In this document: piece after piece, positions 36,707-45,545 of the stretch | How positions within the stretch are numbered: the first letter of the stretch is position 1 | How the letters are laid out: every line of letters starts with the position of its first letter | The notes under the pieces: model-generated | The model's input: the letters and a program-made list of their open reading frames with translations, nothing else | The model's database searches: none | Told to the model about the DNA's origin: nothing | Made by a program: the position numbers and the translations under genes | Assembly: GCA_018675575.1 (NCBI GenBank) | Contig: JABGXW010000080.1 | Coordinates: 1 to 59,337 of the forward strand | Source of the DNA: Bacteriovoracaceae bacterium | Lineage (GTDB): Bacteria; Bdellovibrionota; Bacteriovoracia; Bacteriovoracales; Bacteriovoracaceae | DNA: 59,337 nucleotides | Reading direction: 5' to 3'

Positions 36707-36744
36707 AATATAAAACAGTGATAATTATCTGCGTCAGGCCCTTT

Positions 36745-36767
36745 TTCTTACAAAACCAATGTAAGAA
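36745..36767. repeat. 8-bp inverted repeat upstream of the trypsin-like protease
   Basis: TTCTTACA and TGTAAGAA enclose a 7-base loop (AAACCAA). It lies about 80 bases before the protease start codon and lacks a T-run, so a regulator-binding site is more likely than a terminator. Confidence 0.5.
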
Positions 36768-36845
36768 GTTGTAAGTAGCCATGTAATTTTTATACGTGTT
36801 TAATACGGCAACTTATTTATGGCAATAATTACAAAGGGAATGACA

Positions 36846-37730
36846 ATGCAAGTAAAGGTTCTAATTGCACTATTTATCACAGCGACAATGACAGTTTCTA
36901 TTGGTGCAAGTGAAAACAAGGTTATCTATGGAGAAGATGATAGATTAGATCTATACGAAACAACAGATTCGCTACATCTTGATCTAGCGAGATCAACAGC
37001 TGCTATGATTAATAATTCAAAAATATCAACTACTGGAGATGTGACAATAATATCTGGATCAACTCTCTCTTCTAGAGGTATTTGTAAAACAGCAAAATTT
37101 GCTAAGCAGATGACAGCTGCTAATTGCTCAGGATTCTTAGTAGGAGAAGATCTTCTAGTAACTGCAGGACATTGTATCAGAACTCAATCTGACTGTGATT
37201 CATCTCGCTGGGTATTTGATTTTGCTGTTGAAGTTAATGGTGAGTCTGCGTCAAAGGTTCCAACATCTTCAGTCTATAAATGTAAATCAATTATTTCTAG
37301 AGACTTAAACAGAGGTTCAAAAAATGACTTTGCGCTTCTTAGATTAGAAAAGAAAGTAACCGATAGACCAGTTCTTAAGGTAAGGACTGAAGGTAAAGTG
37401 TCAGACAATACAGCAATCGTTGTTATTGGTCACCCCACAGGGCTTCCAACTAAAGTTGCCGCCGGCGCTAACATTAGAACAAATACTAATTCTATTTACT
37501 TCAATGCAAACTTAGATACCTTTGGTGGCAATTCTGGTTCAGCCGTTTTTGATGCAAACACAGGAACAGTAGAAGGAATTTTAGTTCGAGGTGAGACTGA
37601 TTATATATACGATAATGCTCAAGGATGTAGAGTACCTAAGCAATGTACTAATTCAGAATGTCGTGGTGAAGACGTCACAAGAATTACAAATATTAAAAAA
37701 CTTATGGAAATCTTAACTAATGCAAAATAA
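36846..37730 (+). CDS. Secreted trypsin-like (S1) serine protease
   Basis: 294 aa. A Sec signal (MQVKVLIALFITATMTVSIG) is followed by a chymotrypsin-fold domain. His109 is in LVTAGHC, Asp161 in NDFALLRL and Ser230 in FGGNSGSAV. The GNSGSAV motif and lack of an Asp at the S1 base resemble V8/glutamyl-endopeptidase-like enzymes, so specificity may be for acidic residues (inference). About 60 residues between signal and domain could be a propeptide. ATG 36846 is chosen over 36819 because AAAGGGA (36833-36839) is correctly spaced for it and the signal peptide begins there. Confidence 0.88.
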   Translation: MQVKVLIALFITATMTVSIGASENKVIYGEDDRLDLYETTDSLHLDLARSTAAMINNSKISTTGDVTIISGSTLSSRGICKTAKFAKQMTAANCSGFLVGEDLLVTAGHCIRTQSDCDSSRWVFDFAVEVNGESASKVPTSSVYKCKSIISRDLNRGSKNDFALLRLEKKVTDRPVLKVRTEGKVSDNTAIVVIGHPTGLPTKVAAGANIRTNTNSIYFNANLDTFGGNSGSAVFDANTGTVEGILVRGETDYIYDNAQGCRVPKQCTNSECRGEDVTRITNIKKLMEILTNAK

Positions 37731-37771
37731 AAAAATTTAGTAGAAATATCTTAATTGCTATTTTTATTAAT

Positions 37772-37804
37772 AAAAAGCTCCTAAGGACGGGGGCCTTCTT
37801 TTAA
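37772..37804 (+). terminator. Likely terminator of the trypsin-like protease gene
   Basis: An A-run and GCTCC (37777-37781) can pair with GGGGC and a T-rich run (CTTCTTTT) across a loop of about eight bases, including a G-T pair. It lies 40 bases after the protease stop. The stem is imperfect. Confidence 0.5.
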
Positions 37805-38035
37805 AACTTTATTCAACTAAATTCTGACAAATCCTCGAGATATCCCTTGCTTAAAGGCTACGGCAATTTGAACCATATTGATCCTTGTGGCACATGTTAT
37901 AAGATTAAAAGTGACACTGGTGCCATCTCATTCCCTTATCAATTCCTGGCTGGTGGAGATAAGAGATTGAAATTTGATAATTTTGAGTTGGCACAAAGTT
38001 CGCATTATAAATATGTGAGTAAAGCAAGACTGTAA
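37805..38035 (+). pseudogene. Short coding-like remnant, 5'-truncated
   Basis: A frame open from 37805 to the TAA at 38033-38035 has no ATG and codes for about 76 residues, including HIDPCGTCYKIKSDTGAISF and ending YKYVSKARL. The composition is protein-like, with a CxxC pair, but I do not recognise the family. A TTG at 37847 could start 62 residues, without a Shine-Dalgarno. Sitting between a terminator and a protease gene, it looks like the 3' end of a lost gene; a small real gene cannot be excluded. Confidence 0.35.
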
Positions 38036-38074
38036 GTCTCGCTATGAAAGTGAAATTATGTCAAGGATGACTAG

Positions 38075-39631
38075 ATGATGAACGCGATTAAAGGCGGTTT
38101 ATTTATAACCGCTTTTATCCTTTCTTCAACCGTGTTTGGGATGAAGACCACAAGGCTAATTGTAAAATTCAAAAATGGTGGAGTCATAAAGTCTCATTTT
38201 TCTTCCGCATCTGTAAAGTCTGCCAAAAGCCATGGTGAAGGAACAGTTATCATTCATGCTCAATCACACTTTGAGATGAAGGCCATGTTGGAGAGTTATA
38301 AAAATGATGACTCTGTTGTCTATGTTGAAGAAGATAAAATAATGAAACATTTTTATGAGCCGGGAGATGGAGCATCTATCAAAGACCAGCAGTATTCTTC
38401 ACAATGGCATTATTTTGAATCTGATGGCGGAATTAATCTTCCCGCCGCATGGGATTTAACTCTTGGAACTTCTTCAACTGTTGTAGCAGTTGTTGACACT
38501 GGAATTACAGACCATAGTGATTTAAATGATAAAGTTTTGCCTGGTGCAGATCTTATTTCAGATCCTTATTTTGCAAATGATGGTGGTGGTCGTGATAGTG
38601 ATCCTTCTGATCCTGGCGATTGGGTTCAGTTTGGTGATACTTGTTATCAGGGTTTCGCTACCAATTCTTCTTGGCATGGAACCCATACAGCGGGAACAAT
38701 TGCTGCTAGTACTGGAAATGGAATCGGGGTGGCAGGAGTAAATTGGAATGCAAAAATCCTTCCCGTTAGAGTTTTAGGAAAATGTGGAGGCTATGAGTCA
38801 GATATCGCAGATGGAATTAGATGGGCCGCTGGCCAATCAGTTTCAGGTCTCGGTGCCAATCCAAACCCTGCAAAAGTTATTAATTTAAGTCTAGGAGGAA
38901 TTGGTGCCTGCTCATTTACTATGCAAGCGGCCATTAATGAAGCTAACAGTCGTGGTGCCATTGTAATTGTGGCGGCAGGAAATGATAATGCAGATTTAAA
39001 TTATCAAGCGTATTCTCCTGCAAACTGTTCTGGAGTCTTAGTAGTTGGAGCTTCTAATCGAGATGGAAGCAGATCTTATTTCAGTAATCATGGGAGTAAA
39101 GTTGACTTAGTAGCACCAGGTGGTGATCACTTGGGATCAATCTTATCTACTCATAATGGTGGAAGCCAAGGCCCATCCTTTGAAAGCTATTCTTCAATGA
39201 CTGGTACATCAATGTCAGCACCACATGTTGCAGGCGTCGCTTCCCTCATGTTGGCAGTAACTCCTGGACTATATCCAGCTCAGCTTAGAGAGATTTTACG
39301 AAATACATCAAGCTCTTTTCCCTGGGGATCTAGTTGCAATTCTTCAATTTGCGGGCATGGCATCGTAGATGCTTACACGGCCGTAGTTGAGGCCTCTACA
39401 ACTACTCCGGATCCAAATTATGTAGGCAATGATCATCCTCCTATCTCAGGAATTTCCGGTCAAGCCCCTCTTTATCGCGTCACAAATGACGATAATGGGG
39501 TAGGTTGTGGAACTATCATTTATGATGATAGTAATTCAAATGGACCACGGGGTGGAATGCCAGTCTTATTTTTTACTCTTTGTTTAATGATGTTGAAATT
39601 AACAGGTAAGAAAATAAAATTTAAAGATTAA
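38075..39631 (+). CDS. Secreted subtilisin-like (S8) protease with I9 prodomain and sorting-type tail
   Basis: 518 aa. A signal peptide (about 1-22) is followed by an inhibitor_I9-type prodomain (about 25-92, TTRLIVKFKNGG ... SVVYVEEDKIM). The catalytic triad is Asp141 (VVDTGITDHSDL), His201 (HGTHTAGT) and Ser379 (GTSMSAPHVAGV), with oxyanion Asn303. The C-terminus ends in a Gly-Gly (493-494), then a hydrophobic stretch (MPVLFFTLCLMML) and a basic end (KLTGKKIKFKD). This resembles GlyGly-CTERM sorting tails, though the helix is short. AAGGA at 38063-38067 supports ATG 38075. The last four bases overlap the convergent VWA-lipoprotein gene. Confidence 0.92.
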   Translation: MMNAIKGGLFITAFILSSTVFGMKTTRLIVKFKNGGVIKSHFSSASVKSAKSHGEGTVIIHAQSHFEMKAMLESYKNDDSVVYVEEDKIMKHFYEPGDGASIKDQQYSSQWHYFESDGGINLPAAWDLTLGTSSTVVAVVDTGITDHSDLNDKVLPGADLISDPYFANDGGGRDSDPSDPGDWVQFGDTCYQGFATNSSWHGTHTAGTIAASTGNGIGVAGVNWNAKILPVRVLGKCGGYESDIADGIRWAAGQSVSGLGANPNPAKVINLSLGGIGACSFTMQAAINEANSRGAIVIVAAGNDNADLNYQAYSPANCSGVLVVGASNRDGSRSYFSNHGSKVDLVAPGGDHLGSILSTHNGGSQGPSFESYSSMTGTSMSAPHVAGVASLMLAVTPGLYPAQLREILRNTSSSFPWGSSCNSSICGHGIVDAYTAVVEASTTTPDPNYVGNDHPPISGISGQAPLYRVTNDDNGVGCGTIIYDDSNSNGPRGGMPVLFFTLCLMMLKLTGKKIKFKD

Positions 39632-40746
39632 TTACTTTTTGTCTGATACGAAATTTGAATTTTATTTCCTGCTTTTGGAATGTATCCTTTCCAAAAGATA
39701 ATACTATTTGTCTCGTTATCATAAGTAAATTTTGTTGTTTGCAAATTATTAACTTTAACAATTATTTTATAATTCCCATCTTTAACCGCTGGTATCTTAT
39801 TCAAGGAAAAACTTTCTATTAAGTAGAGAATGCTATCAGAAAAATTAGCTAAGGTGTTGCTGAAGTTAGATTTAATGCTTGCATATCTCGATCTTGTTAT
39901 TATTGAGGCCCTTTTGTACCTATTGCCGATACTTTCATAGCTTGTTAACAGGTCACTTCTTTTTGTATTAATTATCGAAAATACTTTAATTTTACCTTTC
40001 TTATTATTTTTAGCACGTGCTAGCTCTGTGATGTAATTGTCTACTGCTCTCGTATTTTGGTCTTCTTCATCTGATATGATAATTGCGACAAAATAAGCGT
40101 CTTCTCTGACAAATGGAGCGTATCCGCTTGTTGAACTATATCTTTTCATAAATCTGGTAGTTGCATTAAGTCCCTGTTCTGTTCCAGAACCTTTAACTCC
40201 TACGTTTATACATTTTTTAAATTTATATTTAAAATCTCGAGGGTTTGTATCTGCGTATTTAGAAGTTAGTTTATGCCAGTCGCAAATGGCCGATCCGTCT
40301 CGGCCGTCTCTTCCACTTCTACTTCTCTCGGCGTCGGTAGTTGTAATGGCCATTCGAAATGGAATCTTCTTAGTGAGAAATTTGGTAATGAACTTATCGA
40401 AGTGCTTTGCTAATGACGCCTGTTTATTTCCCATTGATCCTGAGTTATCAATGACCCAAAGAATATCAACTTTTGGTTTATCGTTTTGTATAAATATGTC
40501 TGTTATATGAGTATATGTAGTTACTTCTGAATTACTTGAATCATCATTCATTGTATCATCTGGGATATTGTCTTGTGTGATCGGTTGATCAGTATTAATA
40601 GGGATAATTCTAGGGGCGATATCTTCACTTACAGAAGGAGTAACAGGTTTAATTAGGGGATTAAATTCAGTTGTTTTTTCGGAGCACGAAGACATTAAGT
40701 TAATTAAGATGAGAATTATAAATATTAACGATATTTTCTTAAGCAT
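39628..40746 (-). CDS. VWA-domain lipoprotein
   Basis: 372 aa. The signal ends in NLMSSC with lipobox Cys21. An Asp/Pro/Thr-rich linker (about 22-85) leads to a von Willebrand factor A domain. The metal-ion site is DNSGSMG at residues 100-106, with later Thr and Asp elements (ATTRF, IISDEEDQNT). VWA domains of this kind mediate metal-dependent adhesion or complex assembly. The C-terminal 80 residues may form a small beta domain. The convergent overlap of 4 bases with the subtilisin stop leaves no room for separate terminators. Confidence 0.85.
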   Translation of the reverse strand: MLKKISLIFIILILINLMSSCSEKTTEFNPLIKPVTPSVSEDIAPRIIPINTDQPITQDNIPDDTMNDDSSNSEVTTYTHITDIFIQNDKPKVDILWVIDNSGSMGNKQASLAKHFDKFITKFLTKKIPFRMAITTTDAERSRSGRDGRDGSAICDWHKLTSKYADTNPRDFKYKFKKCINVGVKGSGTEQGLNATTRFMKRYSSTSGYAPFVREDAYFVAIIISDEEDQNTRAVDNYITELARAKNNKKGKIKVFSIINTKRSDLLTSYESIGNRYKRASIITRSRYASIKSNFSNTLANFSDSILYLIESFSLNKIPAVKDGNYKIIVKVNNLQTTKFTYDNETNSIIFWKGYIPKAGNKIQISYQTKSN

Positions 40747-40805
40747 AAGTATTGCTATCTGACTGAGAAAGACTAAGGCAAGTACCCTGTAAAATTGAGG
40801 GATAT

Positions 40806-41777
40806 CTAACTGATTGTAACTTCTGTTAGAAGAGGCGTTCCCTGGAAATAAGCGTCTATATTTTCAGCACAAAGTAGAGACATCGCATTTCTGGCCTCTT
40901 TGTTTGCAGAACCAATATGAGGAGTAATGACAATATTTTCATATTTTAGAAGAGGGGAGTCGTGTCGAATAGGTTCTGGGGCCGTAACATCAAGGCCAAT
41001 ACCAAAAAGTTGAGTCTTTTTTAAGGAGAGTTCTAAATCATTTTGATTAATAACTTCTCCTCTTGCGGTATTAATTAAAATACTTCCATCTTTCATGGAA
41101 TTTAATTCGGTGGCCCCGATAAGATTTTTTGTTTCGGATGTTAACGGGCAGTGAATGGAGACAATATCTGATTCGGCCAGCAATTGTTTTAAAGACATTT
41201 GTTTGGCGTTTAAATGTTCCTCGAAAGAAGATTTTGGCCGTCTTCCATAATAAATAATAGGCATTTCAAAAGCGAGATGACATTTCTTGGCAAATTCAAA
41301 TGCAATTCGACCAGGTCCTATGATTCCCAATGTTTTTCTCTTAAGCCCTGTGCCTATGAATCCTGTTGGATTCCAACTCTTCCACTCACCATTCTCAACA
41401 TTTTTTGTGGCCGTTATCATTTTTCTAGCGACGGATAATAATAAGGTCAAAGTGAGCTCTGCCGTGGCCTCAGTGAGAACATCTGGTGTGTTTGTGACTT
41501 TTACGCTGTTTCTTGTACAGGTCAAAAGGTTAATATTATTATGACCAACTGCGAAATTACTTATAATTTTTAATTTTGGCAATTTCTTAAGAATATCTTT
41601 TGAAAACTGGTCTGAGAGCATAGAAATAATACCATCTGCATCTTCTACGAAGCTTACAAGCTCTTCTGGGCCAGGAGGTAAGGTACTAGGCCAAATATTT
41701 ATGTCATAACCTTTAGACGCTAAATATTCGATTCCTATCTCAGGAATTTGTCTGGTAATTGCTATTTTATAGGTCAT
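40806..41777 (-). CDS. D-2-hydroxyacid dehydrogenase (glyoxylate/hydroxypyruvate reductase-like)
   Basis: 323 aa NAD(P)-dependent enzyme. The cofactor site is LGIIGPGRIAFEFAKK. The catalytic Arg lies in NTARGEVINQ, the Glu in DVTAPEP and the His in ITPHIGSAN. The early FAVGHNNI segment corresponds to the substrate-binding VGYDNID. It likely reduces glyoxylate or hydroxypyruvate, although other 2-ketoacids are possible. In the dinucleotide motif Pro replaces the middle-variable residue (G-P-G-R-I-A), which is common. AAGGA precedes the ATG. Confidence 0.88.
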   Translation of the reverse strand: MTYKIAITRQIPEIGIEYLASKGYDINIWPSTLPPGPEELVSFVEDADGIISMLSDQFSKDILKKLPKLKIISNFAVGHNNINLLTCTRNSVKVTNTPDVLTEATAELTLTLLLSVARKMITATKNVENGEWKSWNPTGFIGTGLKRKTLGIIGPGRIAFEFAKKCHLAFEMPIIYYGRRPKSSFEEHLNAKQMSLKQLLAESDIVSIHCPLTSETKNLIGATELNSMKDGSILINTARGEVINQNDLELSLKKTQLFGIGLDVTAPEPIRHDSPLLKYENIVITPHIGSANKEARNAMSLLCAENIDAYFQGTPLLTEVTIS

Positions 41778-41912
41778 ATATATTCCTTAATTTATATTTT
41801 CATCAATGTCAGAGAAAGATAGATTCTCTCACTAGACCAACTACAGTCATCTTGGTTTAATTTCAACACAAAAATTAATGGAATAATAACTTATATAGGC
41901 AGGGAGGCCAAA

Positions 41913-43268
41913 ATGAAATTAATTTCTCTTTTTATGTGTATGCTCGTTAGCATAACAGCTCAATCGGCGACAGTCGTTATTATCGATTCTGGTACGGACA
42001 TGCTTCATAAAGACATCGCACCAGTTGCTTGGGTTAATCCAGGTGAAATTGCAGCAAATGATCGTGACGAAGATAGAAATGGATACCAAGACGATATTCA
42101 TGGTTGGAACTTTGCGGAAAGTAACAACAAAGTTATTGATTACTCTTATCTTGGTACCTTAACTTTTGACATTAGAAAGTTTTTTGGAATTCAAACTAAG
42201 TATATGCTAGGTACTGCAACTCAGGAAGAAATCGACTGGATGAAAAACTCAGTAAAAGATCCTGAATTTCTTAAGCAACTTCAGATCTATGGTAACTTTA
42301 TGCATGGAACTCATGTTGCAGGTATTGCAGCAAAAAATGTAGCTGACTCAAAAATTATGGCAGTTAAGCTTATCCCAACTGAAGTAAAACTTCCTTTTTC
42401 AATGTATAGAGTAGAAGATAAAGGACTTGGTCTTACATTAATTAAACAAGGTCTTAAGTTATTGGCCAAGCAACAAACTAAACTTATGATTGAAATTGGT
42501 GAATATATCAATAATCATAAGGTTAATATTGCAAATGGTTCTTTTGGAACAGGTTATAAACAAGCATCAATGATCGTAACAGCTCTTTTTCAAGCAATTC
42601 TTAAAAGAGAGCCAACTGATGCTGAATTAAAAGAAGTAACTTTAATCTTTTTGAATACTCTTATTAAAGAGGGGGAGCATTTCACTAATGCTGCTCAAGA
42701 AACTTTATTTGTTTTTGCAGCAGGTAACGACGGAATGAATAATGACGAATTCCCAACATCGCCAACAAATATCAATACACCAAACGTTATATCTGTGGCA
42801 GCAACACAGGGAAGAACTTCTCTTGCTGTATTCTCAAATTATGGTGTAAAACAAGTAGATGTAGCTGCTCCTGGAGTAGGAATTGAATCAACTGTTCCTG
42901 GCAACAATTACTTAAAAGTAAGTGGAACAAGTCAAGCGGCTCCTTATGTCGCTAATGTCGCTGCTCTCATTAAAGAAGGAAATAAAAGTTTAGCACCTTC
43001 TGACATTAAAAGAATTCTTATGGAGTCTGTTGATTTTAGAACTTATTTAAGAACTAAGGTTAAATCTAAAGGATTAGTAAATACTTCTAGAGCTGTTTTA
43101 GCTGCTGAACTATCAAACTCTATGTCAATCAAAGATGCACTGACAAGAGCTAGAAGTACAGTTCAAGATGTAAACAAGCAGATTGACGAAGATTTAGCTA
43201 AATCATTAATAGAGAGAAGACTTCCTGTTGGAATGATTCAATCGTTACCAAGTATGTTTAAACTTTAA
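41913..43268 (+). CDS. Secreted subtilisin-like (S8) protease without prodomain
   Basis: 451 aa. A signal peptide (1-18, cleavage near AQSA) leads directly into the catalytic core: Asp25 (VVIIDSGTD), His131 (HGTHVAGIAAK), oxyanion Asn272 (AAGNDG) and Ser340 (SGTSQAAPYVANVAAL). There is no I9 prodomain. Between Asp and His is an insertion of about 90 residues; between His and Asn there is another helical insert. The last 80 residues are helical and lack the fold. A metal-like DRDEDRNGYQDD loop resembles a calcium site. GGGAGG precedes the ATG and a strong bidirectional terminator follows. How it folds without a prodomain is unclear. Confidence 0.88.
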   Translation: MKLISLFMCMLVSITAQSATVVIIDSGTDMLHKDIAPVAWVNPGEIAANDRDEDRNGYQDDIHGWNFAESNNKVIDYSYLGTLTFDIRKFFGIQTKYMLGTATQEEIDWMKNSVKDPEFLKQLQIYGNFMHGTHVAGIAAKNVADSKIMAVKLIPTEVKLPFSMYRVEDKGLGLTLIKQGLKLLAKQQTKLMIEIGEYINNHKVNIANGSFGTGYKQASMIVTALFQAILKREPTDAELKEVTLIFLNTLIKEGEHFTNAAQETLFVFAAGNDGMNNDEFPTSPTNINTPNVISVAATQGRTSLAVFSNYGVKQVDVAAPGVGIESTVPGNNYLKVSGTSQAAPYVANVAALIKEGNKSLAPSDIKRILMESVDFRTYLRTKVKSKGLVNTSRAVLAAELSNSMSIKDALTRARSTVQDVNKQIDEDLAKSLIERRLPVGMIQSLPSMFKL

Positions 43269-43289
43269 TATCAAGAGTTAAATAATGAT

Positions 43290-43329
43290 AAAGGTCTAAG
43301 AAAGTACTTATTTCTTAGACCTTTTTTTT
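43290..43329. terminator. Bidirectional terminator overlapping the TPMT stop codon
   Basis: A perfect 14-bp stem, AAAGGTCTAAGAAA (43290-43303) and TTTCTTAGACCTTT (43311-43324), encloses a 7-base loop and is followed by T's on the plus strand. The TPMT-like gene on the minus strand ends with its TAA in the loop (43308-43310), so its last codons form one stem arm. Confidence 0.93.
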
Positions 43330-43988
43330 GTTAGACAGTAGATTGTTTCTGTTACCTCATTTATAGAAGCTTGCTTAAATTTATGACTAAGTGCCGCAGT
43401 CAAATTTTTCTCAAATAATTCAATGACAAAATCATCAGAGAGGTATTCTTCAAGTTCTGAACTCTTTATATTAAATGGAGGTCCTGTAAGAAGAGCATCA
43501 TCAAATTCTAATGTGATTAAAAACCATTTTGTATGGTCAGAACTCAGTTCTTTTATTGTTTTATAATATTTGATCCTCATTTCTTTTGGAAGAGCGATAA
43601 GAGAAGCACGGTCGTAAATTACAGATAGAGGTCCGTTAAACTTTTCATATTCTTCTTTTGTTAAATTGAAAAAATCTCCGCAATAAAGTTTTAATTTATT
43701 ACGTTGAGTTATCTCAAAATCTTTATGACTAAATTGATCTGGTGATATGTTTCTTTCATTCCAATATTGATTATGCGCAAGTTTTGAGAATTCCACTCCC
43801 GTCACAAAGCAATTATTGTCAAGTAACCAATCCATATCAAGTGTTTTTCCACATAGAGGTACTAAGACATTTTGCTCCATGGCAGAAGTAAATATAGACT
43901 TATATTTTTTCAGCATTGGATGAATTTCTTGTTGGTGGAAATTGATTATATTCGCTTCCCATTTTTCATGCCAGAACTCAGCTTTCAT
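43308..43988 (-). CDS. Thiopurine S-methyltransferase-family SAM methyltransferase
   Basis: 226 aa. The opening FWHEKWE, the LVPLCGKTLDMDWL SAM-binding motif, GVEFSKLA and YDRASLIALPKEMR are all hallmarks of the TPMT family. Bacterial members methylate thiols, or selenium and tellurium oxyanions; the physiological substrate here is unknown. Its C-terminal KKRSKK is encoded within the terminator stem that it shares with the convergent subtilisin gene. An AGGAAC lies upstream of the ATG. Confidence 0.88.
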   Translation of the reverse strand: MKAEFWHEKWEANIINFHQQEIHPMLKKYKSIFTSAMEQNVLVPLCGKTLDMDWLLDNNCFVTGVEFSKLAHNQYWNERNISPDQFSHKDFEITQRNKLKLYCGDFFNLTKEEYEKFNGPLSVIYDRASLIALPKEMRIKYYKTIKELSSDHTKWFLITLEFDDALLTGPPFNIKSSELEEYLSDDFVIELFEKNLTAALSHKFKQASINEVTETIYCLTKKRSKK

Positions 43989-44035
43989 AATGTTCCTATT
44001 AGTTTAATATAGATAATTCTGATACCATATTATTG

Positions 44036-44422
44036 ATGAAATATTTAACTATATTATTAAGTTTATATCTTCAAAGTGAAATAACTCTTGCATCAAACTT
44101 TGAGGTTTGTTTATTTCGAGTGAAGATCCTGAGCTGTTCTGATAAGATAGAGGGTGCTGGTGCTGATTTAAGCTTAAGTACGGAATTTATTCCCTTACAA
44201 GATCTAAAAAAGGATGAATCATCAAACTGTAATAAATTAATAGGTCAAAAAATAACCCGTCAATTATTATTTAAAAGTAAGCAGTTCATCCCTTTTATTA
44301 AATCTGGAAGCTCTGTGATTGTAGACTACAGTCACTTTTTTATTGATATAAATGATCCTTCTTTAAAAATGGAAGTTTGGAAAGTTGTCAATATAAAGAC
44401 GGTACGTGCAGATCACGATTAG
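44036..44422 (+). CDS. Small secreted protein of unknown function
   Basis: 128 aa. A short Sec signal (MKYLTILLSLYLQSEITLAS) is followed by a domain with three Cys (VCLFRVKILSC, NCNKL) and a beta-rich C-terminal part (SGSSVIVDYSHFFID). I do not recognise the family. An in-frame TTG lies one codon upstream; ATG 44036 is preferred. It is divergent from the TPMT-like gene and convergent with the S1/P1 nuclease (16 bases between stops). Confidence 0.55.
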   Translation: MKYLTILLSLYLQSEITLASNFEVCLFRVKILSCSDKIEGAGADLSLSTEFIPLQDLKKDESSNCNKLIGQKITRQLLFKSKQFIPFIKSGSSVIVDYSHFFIDINDPSLKMEVWKVVNIKTVRADHD

Positions 44423-44438
44423 TTATTGCTCGCCGAAT

Positions 44439-45296
44439 TTACAACGATTCTTTGATAATCTTAGCAAGTCTCACACCAGCTTTAAAAATTCTCTCTTCAA
44501 CAATAGGCATAAATATAAAGCTGTACTTATAGGAAAGTTTTGGCAGCTCCTCATCTGGAACATCTATGTCTTTTTGACAATATTTCATAGAAGATGAGTT
44601 TTTATTTAATGATTTTTGTGAGTTGTCTCCGAGGATGATTTCTTTTGGGTAGACAATTTCTCTAAGGTTTTTTGATTCTGTTGCCCAGTCTAGGACATTC
44701 CCATTCTTAGCTAGTGTTGCATTTTTACCATGAATATCTATTATAAACTTTGTAAGTTCAGTGTAACTTAGTTTCGTAAATCCTATTAACTCAGAATCCC
44801 AAAGTCTATGAAGATTGATAAGTTTCCTATGGAAGTAAACTTTACAAGTATTTCCTCCTCTGTCTACTCCATTACCTATATGGAGAGGCTGATGAAGATC
44901 ACCCATTAAATGAACTATAAACTTAAGAGCAAATGCCCTCTCTGCCTTAGATTTTTTCTTGTTTTTTAAGATCTCTATATTATCACTAATAGCAGTGATT
45001 AATGAACCCTCTGCTGTTGTTGGGTCATACTGATTTTGACCTACAGGCCAGCTGGTGTAATGCCAAGAATAAGTATATCGATACTGATCTGGATCCGATT
45101 TAATTTTATCAGGCCAGTTTGAAACCCTTGCTAATGATTCACCATCTAAAAGTTTTCTCACTTTTCTCAACACTCTTTTACTTAAATAGGTTTCAGCTAT
45201 TTTTCCAACAGTTCTATGGCCAGTAGGTCCCCAAGCGTTTGCAGCGCAAGAAGCAATTAAACCAAATATAAATAATTGAGATTTAAGCGTTTTCAT
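44439..45296 (-). CDS. Secreted S1/P1-type zinc nuclease
   Basis: 285 aa from ATG 45296, chosen because AGAAGGA is correctly placed and the signal peptide starts there. The signal ends in ANA, leaving Trp22 (WGPTGHR) as the mature N-terminus. In S1/P1 nucleases that Trp N-terminus and the following His bind zinc. Other ligands appear in NWPDKI, WHYT and the HLMGDLHQPLHIG and NTCKVYFHR...LHRLWDS segments. The enzyme hydrolyses single-stranded DNA and RNA and 3'-phosphates. It fits the local set of exported hydrolases. Confidence 0.93.
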   Translation of the reverse strand: MKTLKSQLFIFGLIASCAANAWGPTGHRTVGKIAETYLSKRVLRKVRKLLDGESLARVSNWPDKIKSDPDQYRYTYSWHYTSWPVGQNQYDPTTAEGSLITAISDNIEILKNKKKSKAERAFALKFIVHLMGDLHQPLHIGNGVDRGGNTCKVYFHRKLINLHRLWDSELIGFTKLSYTELTKFIIDIHGKNATLAKNGNVLDWATESKNLREIVYPKEIILGDNSQKSLNKNSSSMKYCQKDIDVPDEELPKLSYKYSFIFMPIVEERIFKAGVRLAKIIKESL

Positions 45297-45489
45297 GTAT
45301 TTCCTTCTTGTGAAATTTGTCAAAAATATTTAATAAATATTAAGTAGTTTTAGCAACCTTTATTTTCTTACATGGTAATGAATATTACGCGCTGCGAGTC
45401 TGCATATACCTGATTTTCCTTATTAAAGTTCAATGCAACTTGGTCGGTGTTAAAAAAAATAATAAACTTTTGTTAAACAAATCAAACAC

Positions 45490-45545
45490 AAGGCCAATAT
45501 CAAACTGGCCTTGATATTAGCTTTGAATCTAAGATAGATTCAAAG
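45490..45545 (+). promoter_or_regulatory. Competing hairpins in the glycerophosphodiesterase leader
   Basis: AAGGCCA/TGGCCTT (45490-45496 and 45506-45512) and AATATCAA/TTGATATT (45496-45503 and 45511-45518) share bases and cannot both form. A third perfect stem, CTTTGAATCTA/TAGATTCAAAG (45521-45531 and 45535-45545, loop AGA), follows. They precede the ugpQ-like ATG (45585) by 40 bases. Function is unknown; no T-run follows. Confidence 0.45.
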
